NCBI GenBank assembly: GCA_964542875.1
Contig: CAZIWA010000010.1
Coordinates: forward strand, 11,871 to 75,870
Length of the DNA stretch: 64,000 nucleotides
Direction of reading: 5' to 3'
Source: CAZGOM01 sp964542875
GTDB taxonomy: Bacteria; Planctomycetota; Phycisphaerae; Phycisphaerales; Phycisphaeraceae
A program made the position numbers and the translations under genes. Under the pieces are notes generated by a model, which worked only from the letters and a program-made list of their open reading frames with translations, was not told the DNA's origin and did no database searches. Of the stretch, positions 37,392 through 46,521 are shown piece after piece (within the stretch, counting starts at the first letter, position 1; every line of letters starts with the position of its first letter).

Positions 37392-38141
37392 TTAAAACCA
37401 ACCGGCGGAGCCCAGGTCCAGCGTCACACCATTGGGACGCGAGCCGTCAAACCACCACAGATCAATGCGCTGGCCTTTTTTCAGACTCTCGGCGTGACCA
37501 TCGATAAACAGCGTATTGATCACCGTCCGCTGGGCGTGCCCGCGCACACGCAGCGGGCCTGAGAGCGTGGAATCGTAAGTCCCGAATTCACTGATGGGCG
37601 TGTATTCCCAGCAGTCAAATGTCAGCGGAATCAGGCTGGTATTACTCCTGATCTGCGTCAAGGTCCGGCGCTTGGGCCAGTACATGGCGCCGGTGCTGCG
37701 CGCTGTGGTGAGTTCAAAATTAATGCCGTAATGTCCGCCGTAGTAGATGGGGGTGACATCCTCCGCTGCCATGGCCGCTTCGGGGCATTTGAAAACCGGG
37801 AGCATCTTGTCGGCAGAGTTGGAAAAACCTACGCGGTCTGAAAGCAGCCACGGGTCTTTGGGCCAGCCCAGGTAAGGGGCCAACCGGATCATCCAATCGG
37901 CTGAAAAGCGGGTGGTCCACGGAAACGCGGTGTCGCGCTGGTCGTTGCAGTACGCCGCCATCACGATGCCGTGCTGTCGGAGGTTTGCCAAACATCGAAG
38001 CTGCCGCGCCTGAGCGCGCGCCGAGCTTAGGGATGGCACCAGCAAAGCCACCAGCACCGCAATGATGGAAATCACCACGAGCATCTCGATCAATGTAAAA
38101 CCACGCATCGACGTATTGACTGACGGGCGCAAAAGCGACAT
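37392..38141 (-). CDS. Prepilin-type N-terminal cleavage/methylation domain protein
   Basis: The ~249-residue product has RGFTLIEMLVVISIIAVLVALLVPSLSSARAQARQLRCLANLRQHGIVMAAY from residue ~13. The signal is type IV pilin-like, with G|FTLIE as the cleavage site. C-terminal NTLFIDGHAESLKKGQ again matches the 'DGH' family end. ATG 38141 is preferred over the GTG at 38147; there is no strong ribosome site. It is the third such gene within 8 kb and lies beside an AraC gene, as the other two do. Confidence 0.86.
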   Translation of the reverse strand: MSLLRPSVNTSMRGFTLIEMLVVISIIAVLVALLVPSLSSARAQARQLRCLANLRQHGIVMAAYCNDQRDTAFPWTTRFSADWMIRLAPYLGWPKDPWLLSDRVGFSNSADKMLPVFKCPEAAMAAEDVTPIYYGGHYGINFELTTARSTGAMYWPKRRTLTQIRSNTSLIPLTFDCWEYTPISEFGTYDSTLSGPLRVRGHAQRTVINTLFIDGHAESLKKGQRIDLWWFDGSRPNGVTLDLGSAGWF

Positions 38142-38327
38142 AGGCACACTCTGATTTGGCAGGAACGAAATGCTTTAACCCAAGACTTACGCAACCCGGT
38201 GACTTGATCATATGCCGTAAGTTGTGATTACGAAAGACATTTACGTATGCCGATCCGTGATATCGCTTCTGCTAAAAAACAACAAATCCACACAAAATGA
38301 GCGCCATGTACTCCTCAGCATGGCCCG

Positions 38328-39497
38328 TCAATTCGTCGGAATCGTCAAGAGCGGCGTGCGCTCCTGCCCTGCGGTGGATTGCAGCGAAAACAAAAGCTGC
38401 AGCAGGCTGAACGTCGCCTTGGAATCCGGGTCCGAATCATCGATGTAGAACCAGTAGCCCCGATAATTCACCTTGAGCATGTCACCTGGAGGCTCCTTCT
38501 TGGAACTCTTGATCTTCAGCAATCCGCGATGGACTTTACCCCAGTCAAACGAGTCCCCGTCAGGCGTGCGGGTGACCCTGGCCAAGTGGCTGGCTTCATG
38601 TTCCTGGGGCACTTCCACCGCCTGAGAGCAAAAGTAGAGCACGCCCATCAATGAACGCGACCGGATGGCCATGGTCTCGGCGCTCATGGGATAAAAGGAT
38701 TTGGTGAGCCTGATTTTCCGGGTTCCTTCCGGGAGGCCAAGAAGCGAGATGAACTTTTTGCATTGTTCTTCCAGCACAGGGTCCTGCGTTGGGAGCACGA
38801 TGAGATAAACGATGCGTTTGCCCTCGCCGATTCGACCGCTTTCACCAAAAGCAGGCGTGCGGTTGTCGTCTTCGCCGGGAAGAGGCTCGCCATGGATGCG
38901 AATCAATTGATGCTTCACCAGCGTGCGCAGCACCAGCGTGTATTCGTGGAATTTCGTGTAGTCCGGTGCGCTTTCCGGTGTAGGGCCCGAAGCGGAAGCA
39001 GCATTTTCCAACTGGTTGACCCGCTCAATGCAAATCATGGAAAGCCGTTCGATGCTCCAGCCTGAGTTGGTCAAAAGCACGATCACCTCAAGCGGGATCG
39101 GCGTGAGCATTCGATTGGCGAACTTTTCCCCTTGAAGCGGGGCATAGGTCACCGTCGGACGTTCCTGGTACGAGACTTCAACACCCGCGGCGCCTCGGCC
39201 CACATCCGGAGCAGCGCCGCCGAAAAATCCATTAATACCCCCCTGCACGCCCATGTTGCTGCGTGTCTCCACGCCGTATTGGGCAACCACGGAACCCAGG
39301 TCCAGAAACTGCGTGGTGTCGTTGTAGCGCAGCCGGACCAGATTTAGGAGCAGTTGCTCATCCTGAGTCTTGCGCAGGACCTCGTTGTAGATGATCCGTT
39401 CATTGCCGATCGAGCGCGGGCCGATGCCCGTTCCACAGCCAGGCAGCACGCACAGCCCAACCAGAACCGTCAACCAACGAAGGGGCGCAAGCATCAT
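38328..39497 (-). CDS. Lipoprotein of unknown function
   Basis: The 389-residue product starts MMLAPLRWLTVLVGLCVLPGC; LPGC is a lipobox with Cys21, so the protein is likely lipid-anchored in a membrane. After it, NERIIYNEVLRKTQDEQLLLNLVRLRYNDTTQFLDLGSVVAQYG is a conserved block that occurs in uncharacterised proteins of other Gram-negative bacteria. There is no catalytic motif visible. Neighbours are a prepilin gene downstream (minus) and the divergent gene at 39717. I see no named family. Confidence 0.8.
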   Translation of the reverse strand: MMLAPLRWLTVLVGLCVLPGCGTGIGPRSIGNERIIYNEVLRKTQDEQLLLNLVRLRYNDTTQFLDLGSVVAQYGVETRSNMGVQGGINGFFGGAAPDVGRGAAGVEVSYQERPTVTYAPLQGEKFANRMLTPIPLEVIVLLTNSGWSIERLSMICIERVNQLENAASASGPTPESAPDYTKFHEYTLVLRTLVKHQLIRIHGEPLPGEDDNRTPAFGESGRIGEGKRIVYLIVLPTQDPVLEEQCKKFISLLGLPEGTRKIRLTKSFYPMSAETMAIRSRSLMGVLYFCSQAVEVPQEHEASHLARVTRTPDGDSFDWGKVHRGLLKIKSSKKEPPGDMLKVNYRGYWFYIDDSDPDSKATFSLLQLLFSLQSTAGQERTPLLTIPTN

Positions 39498-39656
39498 AAA
39501 AACCCTTCCGCAAACGGCGCCATTCAGGAGGCCCGCAGCCCCCTTTTATTTTTCCGTTTCCATGATAACACAGGCCTTCTCAAAACAATGCAAACCCTTT
39601 TTAACTCGGTGTTTAAATGCCCAAACAAACACCCTAATATTTACCGTACATTTCTA

Positions 39657-39685
39657 TTGACATCACCCGATCAATACCCTAATAT
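39657..39685 (+). promoter_or_regulatory. Near-consensus sigma-70 promoter of the 206-residue gene
   Basis: TTGACA (39657-39662), 17-base spacer, TAATAT (39680-39685). It lies 32 bases before the ATG at 39717, with CAGGAG at 39705-39710. Confidence 0.75.
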
Positions 39686-39716
39686 TATTCAAGCACTCAT
39701 TCACAGGAGCTAACGC

Positions 39717-40337
39717 ATGTTGACCATCTCGCTCATCGACCGGCTCTTCACCCAGGAACGCTTTGGCAACCTGCTTACCCAGATTTCACGCAACCATCTG
39801 CCCCTGCCCGCCCAAGTGAAACTGCGGCTGGAGGAGGCCCCCGCCGGCGTGATCGCGCTGGGTCTGCACCGGGTGCTTGATCAATCTTTTTCATCGATGC
39901 CTGGAGTTACCGGCAAGGCCATGCTCGGCTTCATTACTGACCGGCAAAGCCCCGAAGGCGGCTTCCACCATTGCCCGCTGGCCACCGCAGCGGTGATTGG
40001 CGTGCTTGCCCACTGGTGCCGGGATTACGCCCGCAAGGCCTCTCTGATGGACGCCCGGTTTGCGGACCTTCGGACGATCAAACGCAAGGCCATCCACGCC
40101 CTTGGCGCCATGCGCAGCCAGGAAGACTGCCTCTTTGCCCATCCTGAAGACCGGACACGGCAGGACAGGCAACTCACCACTGCGATGGTGCTGCTGTTCC
40201 TGGGCGGCGATGAAGATGCGCAAACCGACCTGGCGCTTTCCCAGCTTCGAGCCACGTTGGAAGAAATGCCCATCTCTCATGAAGCACATCAGATGCTTTC
40301 CCTGGCCACTGCATCCACCACTAAACATGCGGCGTAA
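39717..40337 (+). CDS. Protein of unknown function, 206 residues
   Basis: The protein begins MLTISLIDRLFTQERFGNLL and contains SPEGGFHHCPLATAAVIGVLAHW near residue 76. The Q-x-x-x-G-G-F-like turn resembles the repeats of terpene cyclase/prenyltransferase alpha-alpha barrels, but one copy is weak evidence. There is no signal peptide or membrane segment, so it is probably cytoplasmic and helical. AGGAG lies 7 bases before the ATG and a strong promoter lies further upstream; it appears to be a well-expressed single gene. Function unknown. Confidence 0.75.
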   Translation: MLTISLIDRLFTQERFGNLLTQISRNHLPLPAQVKLRLEEAPAGVIALGLHRVLDQSFSSMPGVTGKAMLGFITDRQSPEGGFHHCPLATAAVIGVLAHWCRDYARKASLMDARFADLRTIKRKAIHALGAMRSQEDCLFAHPEDRTRQDRQLTTAMVLLFLGGDEDAQTDLALSQLRATLEEMPISHEAHQMLSLATASTTKHAA

Positions 40338-40650
40338 CTTCCGGTGCGCCGCCGAGCGCCGACGCTCCCGGGAGGGCCGGGGGTGGGTTGCAGCCCAAGC
40401 CGGTAAACATCGGCCGGCATGTCACACCCACGCCTGTCCCCTTCCGGGCGGTCGGTGGTTTTTATTTGCGCAGGCAGAACCACTGCGACCCTGGTTGTCA
40501 TAAAGCCAGGCCTTTGGCCCTTAGGAAAAGGCGCAGATCAAGAGGAAGACATGCTCACGCGGACGAGAGCATGCCACCCAGAATTGCGGGTTTCAGCGTT
40601 GTAGTGATAGCGCGGTTTCTGGCGTGCGATCGATGGCTCAGACCCCTGGC
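40338..40650. other. Intergenic region between the 206-residue gene and vWA gene (convergent)
   Basis: 313 bases without a supported gene. Several GC-rich inverted segments (for example GGGCCAAAGGCC near 40517) might stop transcripts from either side, but none is a clean intrinsic terminator. Confidence 0.3.
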
Positions 40651-42948
40651 TTACACGTACCCGCGAAGCAGGCGGATGGTCCAGTCCACGCCGAAGATGA
40701 CGCAGAGGAGGATCAACAACGAATAGTTGTCCCACAGGCGCCAGCTAAAGCGCCTGTCGGCGCGGACTTCGTTGGCGTTATCGACCACGGGCCAGGTTTC
40801 GCTGTTGTTGACGTCGATCACCTTGCCGCCGGTGCCATCGGCGATGCGGGCGAGATTGGCCAGATTCACATCGATGCTGTTGCGCTCGCCGCGCGGTGCG
40901 TCAACGTCAATGGCGGTGACGGTGTCGGCGATGGTCTTGCCGCCTGTGACCACTTGGGCCGTCAGACGGTATTGGCCTTCCTTGGTGGGCTCAAACTCCG
41001 CGAGATAGACGCCCTTTTCGGTCGGGTGGGCGCTAAAGCCCAGGGGAAGGCTTTGGCCGTCAGGCATGAGCACATTGGCTTCGATCACGGGCCGGTCAAG
41101 GGGCCGGGTGTTTTCGATTTTTGCCCGGACCTGAACTTTCTGGCCTGCTTCGTACTTGGAGCGATTGGTCTGGAGTTCAACGTACACGCCGCCTGTGCTG
41201 GAGCGGGCGGGGGTCATGGCGCGCATGGCCTGCTGCCAGAAGAGCTCGTAAGGCGTCAGCCCGGAGTTGGGCCCGATGCGGGCCAGCGATTGCCAGCGCC
41301 AGAGGGTGTCGGTGCCGATGTAGAGCACGCGGCCGCGACCGACGGTCTGTTCGGCCATCACGATGGCCCAGCCGTAGGCGTTCATCAATTCGCGCTTTTC
41401 ATCGTGCGCTTCGAGCAGGATGGTGGCACCGGGGCGCTTCTTGATCGCCGGGAAGATATCGCCCAATGCGGGGAGATTCTTCCAGATGCTCTTGTCGGTA
41501 TTGCCTTGCGGAGTGAAGAAGAAAGGCGAGCTCAAACCTTCGGGGGTCACGTGCACGGCGATGGGACCGTCGATCGCCTGACCCGCCACCTGGGGGTTTA
41601 AGTCCACAGGGAGAAGGAGGTAGATCTGAGGAACTTTTACCACGGTGCCAATGTTGGAGTCAGCGATGACCACGAGCGACTTGCCGTCTTCGACCACGAG
41701 GCGGTAGATGGCGTTGGCGGTGCGCCGGGACATGTTGGCGTAGTCGACGCCGGAGAGAATGATGGTATCGAAGCCTTCGAGTTCGCCCTGGCTTTCAGGG
41801 AAGCCGCCGACGCGTACGCGCCGGTCGGGCTCCGCGGCCTGGACATACGCCCCGCCGCCACGCCGGAGGAAACCGGTGAAAGCAAAGCTGGGGTCATTTT
41901 CCAGAACGCGGCGGATGTACCTGAAGTCCCAGCGCCAGGTGTCCTGAATGAGCAGCACTTCATGCTTGTCATCCATCACATTGATGCTCAGACGATATGC
42001 GGGAGCAGGCTTGACGGCGGGGTTGGCCGGGGCGTCTTTTTCACGGACGAAGAACTCATAAACCTTCAAGCCCGGCTCGGTGGGACGATGATGGAAACGA
42101 ATCTGGCGTTCGTTGACGCCGGACGGGAAGGTGGCGTTCTGCACCATCACTTCTTTACCGTTTTCCATCAGCACAAGCTCAAGAGGCTTGTTGTCCATGT
42201 TCTTCTGGCGAATGGTCGCCAGGATGCGCGATTCGGAACCCAGCAGCACGCGCCGGGGGCTTTGCACGCTGGAGACGACGATGTTAGCGGGAGCATTTTC
42301 AGACTTGGGCTGAGCCGGGCCGAGGGTGTAAATCGGCAGACCGAGATCCTGAGCCACCTTCACGCTGTCTTCGTTGCTGAGGTCTTCGCCGTCGCTGACG
42401 AGCACGGCGCGAACGGGCGGCGTGCTGGTGATATCACGGGAGGAAACATCCTGCTGATAGAAGTCCCAGGCGCCTCGGACGCTTTCGGCATACCGGGTGG
42501 TGGTGCCGTTGGCGCTGAGGTTGGCCAACTCTTCCTTGTTGGCGGGCCGGGAAGTCTTATCAAACGAGAAGAGCATGACGTTGAACCGGCTCTCCATCTT
42601 GGAAAGCAGGCCGGAGTTGATCCCATTGCGGACATAATCCAACCGGCTCTTGTCGCTTGCCTGATCCTTGATGCCCATGCTTTCGGAGGTGTCGACCAGG
42701 ACCAGGAGATCGGGCTTGAGCGCCACGTTTCTGGTGAAGCCGATGACCGGCTGCAGCAGGCAGACAAGAAACACAGCCAAGGCGAGCACGCGCAACACGA
42801 AGTGGATGGCGACCCATTTGGCCGGCACCAGCTTCTGGCGCAGATGGATGGAGCCCCAGATGAGCAGGGCCAGCCCGACAACGCCGACGCCGGCAATCGC
42901 CCACAAGGGCAGGATCGGGATGTAATTGAATGTGAGGTCTTTAAACAT
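40651..42948 (-). CDS. Membrane-anchored von Willebrand factor A protein with GATase1-like region
   Basis: The 765-residue product has two N-terminal membrane segments (residues ~12-33 and 48-70) and a C-terminal one (~737-757). The vWA domain has an intact MIDAS, D86-T-S88-E-S90, followed by the LVSDGEDLS block. The middle part (about 330-560, ending in MAEQTVGRGRVLYIGTDTLWRW) resembles the glutamine-amidotransferase-like fold found in such planctomycete proteins, and the C-terminal Ig-like part probably faces the periplasm. It is the last gene of the MoxR cluster, 72 bases after the BatA-like gene. vWA proteins with MoxR act in membrane-protein or enzyme-complex maturation; the specific client is unknown. 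Confidence 0.83.
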   Translation of the reverse strand: MFKDLTFNYIPILPLWAIAGVGVVGLALLIWGSIHLRQKLVPAKWVAIHFVLRVLALAVFLVCLLQPVIGFTRNVALKPDLLVLVDTSESMGIKDQASDKSRLDYVRNGINSGLLSKMESRFNVMLFSFDKTSRPANKEELANLSANGTTTRYAESVRGAWDFYQQDVSSRDITSTPPVRAVLVSDGEDLSNEDSVKVAQDLGLPIYTLGPAQPKSENAPANIVVSSVQSPRRVLLGSESRILATIRQKNMDNKPLELVLMENGKEVMVQNATFPSGVNERQIRFHHRPTEPGLKVYEFFVREKDAPANPAVKPAPAYRLSINVMDDKHEVLLIQDTWRWDFRYIRRVLENDPSFAFTGFLRRGGGAYVQAAEPDRRVRVGGFPESQGELEGFDTIILSGVDYANMSRRTANAIYRLVVEDGKSLVVIADSNIGTVVKVPQIYLLLPVDLNPQVAGQAIDGPIAVHVTPEGLSSPFFFTPQGNTDKSIWKNLPALGDIFPAIKKRPGATILLEAHDEKRELMNAYGWAIVMAEQTVGRGRVLYIGTDTLWRWQSLARIGPNSGLTPYELFWQQAMRAMTPARSSTGGVYVELQTNRSKYEAGQKVQVRAKIENTRPLDRPVIEANVLMPDGQSLPLGFSAHPTEKGVYLAEFEPTKEGQYRLTAQVVTGGKTIADTVTAIDVDAPRGERNSIDVNLANLARIADGTGGKVIDVNNSETWPVVDNANEVRADRRFSWRLWDNYSLLILLCVIFGVDWTIRLLRGYV

Positions 42949-43020
42949 CGTTCGACTTTTGTGGTCTGGGGTCTTAAAAGGTCTGTAAAGGTCCTGGGTT
43001 CCTGTGCAAGCGGCTCAGGG

Positions 43021-45258
43021 TCACATGCCTCGGCTCTTGTCGTGGCCGGGGCCGGCATTTTCCTTGCTGGTCACCGGTTTGCGGAAGAAGCCATGGTCGG
43101 CAATGGCGGACTGCGTAATGCCAGGGTTCATCTTCGGGCAAAGCTTGTGCACCAGGAACATTTCCAGGAGCAGCATCAAGCATGCAGCGGCGATGAAGAT
43201 CGGCCACAGAAGCATCCGGTTGTTGAGCGAAGGCACCTTGCCCTGCTCATCGGCGCGGACGATGGAAAGCTTGTCAGGCGCCCACCATGCACGAAGCTGG
43301 TCGCTCTTGTTGACTTCCAGGTTGCTGTCGCCGCGGCCTGCCTGCACCACGAAAGCGATCGGCTCTTTGTCGGTGTCGGGCATCTGGATCCGGTAAACGC
43401 CCAGTTCCGTGACCTGATCGATCAGGAGCACCATTCGGCCGCCAAAGGGCCGGAGCTTCACGGGCACCTGAGCGCCGGTGGGGCTGATGACGGCGACCTT
43501 GCCGCCTTCTTTGTAGTCGGCCAGCGGGATCGTGATCAGTTCCCCGATTTCAAAGGAGCGTTTGATGAGCCCGCCTGCGAGGTAGTTGATGGTTCGGTCC
43601 ATCATGGGCAAGAAGCTCTTGCGACGGGGAAGGTCGGACCAGAGGTCGTTACCGGTGCTGTTGAAGAGGATCACCCGGCCTGAGCCAAATGACTTTTCAA
43701 GCATCAAGGGGCTCTTCTCCCCCACCAGCGCCAGCGGCCGGCCGGAGGTGTCGTCAGCCTTGTAGTTCAAGGAGTAGTACGTCCGGATGCCGGTGTAGGC
43801 CAGGTCGCCATAGACGGGGTCAAACAAGGGGGCCAGGATCGGGTGCGACCATTGGATGTTGGTGAGGCGCTCAAGCCCGGTGGGGCCGTAGGCGTTGACG
43901 ATGACCTTGTTGCCAAGGGCCGTAGGCAGCAGGCTGTCGCTGGGCTTGAGGGGATCAAACAGCTTGGTGTTGTAGTAGGTCGGGTCGATCTTTTCGCCCA
44001 GGAAAATCGCCAGGCCGTAGCCGGCGCGAACCTTGGCTTCAAGGGTCGTCAGCACCGCATCGGGGAGGCGGGGCACATCGACCATGAAGACCACGTCGGC
44101 CTTGAAGATGTCTTCGTTGGTCACCGCCTCGGGTGCCCGGAGGATGACTTCAGTCTTGTTGCCGGTGCCTGCGGCCAGAGCGCTAAGCGCCGTGCGCAGG
44201 TGGAAGCCTGATTGCTGGCTGGCCAGCGTAGAGCCGGTGGGCTCGATGACAAGCACTTTCACGCCCGAGCGGGTGTCGAGATTCAGCCAGTACACATCGT
44301 CTTCGGGCATGCCGTCGCCGGGTTCCAGCGAGATGGTGGCGATCTTGCCACGCAGGTCCGCGGCACGGTCCAGGGGAAGGTCGATATCGATCTCACTCAC
44401 CATGCCCTGCTGGAGGTTGACCTTCTTGGTCAGTTCCGGCACCCCGGGGATGTTGCGGATGATGATGGTTGCTTCAAAAGATGCGCGGCCGGTGACGCTG
44501 GCGCGCACACGGATGGTGCGCTTGTCCTTGGTTTCGATCAGCCTCGCATCGGCCACCCAGGCGTTAAAGGGGGAGAGCGCGCCGACTTCGATCACATGCA
44601 CTTCCACAGGGACGGTCATGTCCTTCTGGAAACCGGTGATCTGGGCCTGCGACCAACTGTTGATGTGATCGTCGGTGAGGTAGTAGATCTTGGCGACGCT
44701 GTCCTTGCGCGCGTCGGAGAGCATGGGCTTGATCAGGGCCAGCGCGGAGGTGAGGTCCGTGTCGGTCAAGCCCGCTTTAACGTCGCGGATGCGTGCGGTG
44801 AAGGCAGAGGGGTCTTTGGCCAGCGGGCCCATCGCGGTGCTGGTGGTGCCGGTGAGGAGCACCGTGGTCCGGTCGCCGGGCATCATCTGCGCGATGACTT
44901 CCTCAGCGGCCTTCTTGGCGGTTTCGACGGGTTGGTCGCGACCGGCGAACTGGGCCTTCATGCTGCGGCTGACGTCGATGACGATGAAGTTATCGGAGAG
45001 CTTGTTTTCGCCGCCTGAGGAAATGATCGGCTTGGCGAGCGCGAGGATCAAAAACAGCAGCATCAGGAACCGGCACAGGAACAGGAGAATCTGGTGCCAC
45101 TGGATGCGGCGGGAAAGCCGGTGCTGGCTGGCGCGAAGCCAGCGCAGGCTGCTGAAGGGAATCTCGCGAACCTTCTTGGGTTTGAAGATGTGCAGGATGA
45201 TGGGCAGCGCCAAAAGCGCAAGCCCAGCCAGCGCTGCGGGGGCAAGAAAACTAATCAT
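43021..45258 (-). CDS. BatA-like membrane protein with vWA domain
   Basis: The 745-residue protein starts with the BatA N-terminal pattern MISFLAPAALAGLALLALPIILHIFKPKK, a further TM segment follows (residues ~55-78), and then a vWA domain with MIDAS residues D95-V-S97-R-S99. A TM segment lies near residues 690-710. The long C-terminal half, with LLVLGEKSPLM...GSGRVILFNSTGNDLW, fits a GATase1-like or DUF4159-like module, similar to the next gene in the cluster. It lies 108 bases after the DUF58 gene. Membrane location is clear; role in the MoxR system is inferred from gene order. Confidence 0.85.
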   Translation of the reverse strand: MISFLAPAALAGLALLALPIILHIFKPKKVREIPFSSLRWLRASQHRLSRRIQWHQILLFLCRFLMLLFLILALAKPIISSGGENKLSDNFIVIDVSRSMKAQFAGRDQPVETAKKAAEEVIAQMMPGDRTTVLLTGTTSTAMGPLAKDPSAFTARIRDVKAGLTDTDLTSALALIKPMLSDARKDSVAKIYYLTDDHINSWSQAQITGFQKDMTVPVEVHVIEVGALSPFNAWVADARLIETKDKRTIRVRASVTGRASFEATIIIRNIPGVPELTKKVNLQQGMVSEIDIDLPLDRAADLRGKIATISLEPGDGMPEDDVYWLNLDTRSGVKVLVIEPTGSTLASQQSGFHLRTALSALAAGTGNKTEVILRAPEAVTNEDIFKADVVFMVDVPRLPDAVLTTLEAKVRAGYGLAIFLGEKIDPTYYNTKLFDPLKPSDSLLPTALGNKVIVNAYGPTGLERLTNIQWSHPILAPLFDPVYGDLAYTGIRTYYSLNYKADDTSGRPLALVGEKSPLMLEKSFGSGRVILFNSTGNDLWSDLPRRKSFLPMMDRTINYLAGGLIKRSFEIGELITIPLADYKEGGKVAVISPTGAQVPVKLRPFGGRMVLLIDQVTELGVYRIQMPDTDKEPIAFVVQAGRGDSNLEVNKSDQLRAWWAPDKLSIVRADEQGKVPSLNNRMLLWPIFIAAACLMLLLEMFLVHKLCPKMNPGITQSAIADHGFFRKPVTSKENAGPGHDKSRGM

Positions 45259-45366
45259 GGACGGCCCTCCGGATGAGGGCCACGGGTGAGCGCGCCACGC
45301 TGCTTATGCAGACGAGTGCATGGCACGCTGGTGGACTTGATCATTGAAAAACCAAACGCTTGCATC

Positions 45367-46386
45367 TCATCTCCGTGTGCCGATACGGCGCTGCAAATAG
45401 GCGGCCAGCGCCTGATCGTAAGGGGTCCGTGTATTGATCGGGTGATAGTCGATCCGGGCCATCGAAAGCTTCTTGCGATAGAACTCTTCGATTTCCACCA
45501 TCTTGGCTTTATACGCATCGCGGATGGAGACGGGGTCAACTTCGATCTCCTCCCCGGTTTCCAGATCGCGAAACAGCGTGGAGCCCTGGAACGTGAATTC
45601 CAGTTCCGCGGCATCATGAACATGGAACACGATCACATCATGCCCGTGGCCAGAAAGCATCTTGAGTGCCTTGACGGTCTGTTCCGGGTCGTCGATGAGG
45701 TCGGAAACCACGATGACCATGCCCCGGCGCTTCAAGTTGTTGATGATCGCCCGGAGGCTGGTGGGCAGGTCCGTCTGGCCGGTGGGCGGATTCTTGATCA
45801 TCACCTGCATCATCTGGCGCAGGTGCGTGTTTCGGCTCTTGGGCGGCAGCATCACGCCGGGCTTGGAGCCAAACAAGGTGAGGCCCACGGCGTCCTGCTG
45901 CTTGATCATCATGTAGGACATGCACATGGAGAGGAAGCAGCCGTAATCCCACTTGGTGATCTTGCCGGTGCCAAACCCCATGGATGCGGAGTTGTCCAAA
46001 AGCACATAGCACCGGAGGTTGGTTTCTTCCTCATAGCGCTTGATGTAGTAATGATCCGTCCGGGCGTAGAGAGCCCAGTCCAGGTACTTCAGGTCGTCGC
46101 CGGGGACGTATTCCCGATGGTCGGCGAATTCGACGGAAAACCCGTGAAACGGGCTTTTGTGCAGACCGTTGATGAAGCCTTCAACCACCAGCTTGGCCAC
46201 AAATGGATTGAGCCCGAAGCGAGCGATCGCTTCCGGGTCCAGATACCGCTGGGGGTCGTTGGCGGTCATCGGCTCGGCCAGATCGGCCGCAGGCCCGCCG
46301 GAGCCGAACTTGGCCCGGATCTTCTCAATCAGCCGGCCGAGCTGATCGATCAGGCCCTGCTTGGATGACGTGGGAGTTTGGGTCAT
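45367..46386 (-). CDS. DUF58 domain protein (MoxR-associated)
   Basis: The 339-residue protein has the DUF58 core: RYLDPEAIARFGLNPFVAKLVVEGFINGLHKSPFHGFSVEFADHREYVPGDDLKYLDW, then a vWA-like half with MIDAS D131-N-S133-A-S135. Family proteins sit next to MoxR and serve as its partner. ATG 46386 is used, as the upstream TTG frame adds unlike residues. It lies 136 bases downstream of moxR with a 13-bp inverted repeat in between. Confidence 0.9.
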   Translation of the reverse strand: MTQTPTSSKQGLIDQLGRLIEKIRAKFGSGGPAADLAEPMTANDPQRYLDPEAIARFGLNPFVAKLVVEGFINGLHKSPFHGFSVEFADHREYVPGDDLKYLDWALYARTDHYYIKRYEEETNLRCYVLLDNSASMGFGTGKITKWDYGCFLSMCMSYMMIKQQDAVGLTLFGSKPGVMLPPKSRNTHLRQMMQVMIKNPPTGQTDLPTSLRAIINNLKRRGMVIVVSDLIDDPEQTVKALKMLSGHGHDVIVFHVHDAAELEFTFQGSTLFRDLETGEEIEVDPVSIRDAYKAKMVEIEEFYRKKLSMARIDYHPINTRTPYDQALAAYLQRRIGTRR

Positions 46387-46401
46387 GTGAAGGTACAAGA
46401 C

Positions 46402-46510
46402 AAAAGGGACAAGGGACAAGTAAAAACAAGAAAGTGCGAAGGCTCAGGTCAAAGGTTTTAAGGCTGAAGTTCTAAATTATTGAACTTGTTCCTTTAACCT
46501 TGTCCCTTTT
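46402..46510. repeat. 13-bp perfect inverted repeat between moxR and DUF58 gene
   Basis: AAAAGGGACAAGG (46402-46414) and its complement (46498-46510) are 83 bases apart. The flanks hold repeated short A/G/C-rich words (GGGACAAGGGACAAG). It lies inside the likely operon and might be a dispersed repeat or an mRNA structure between two genes. Confidence 0.55.
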
Positions 46511-46521
46511 ACCTTTCTTCC

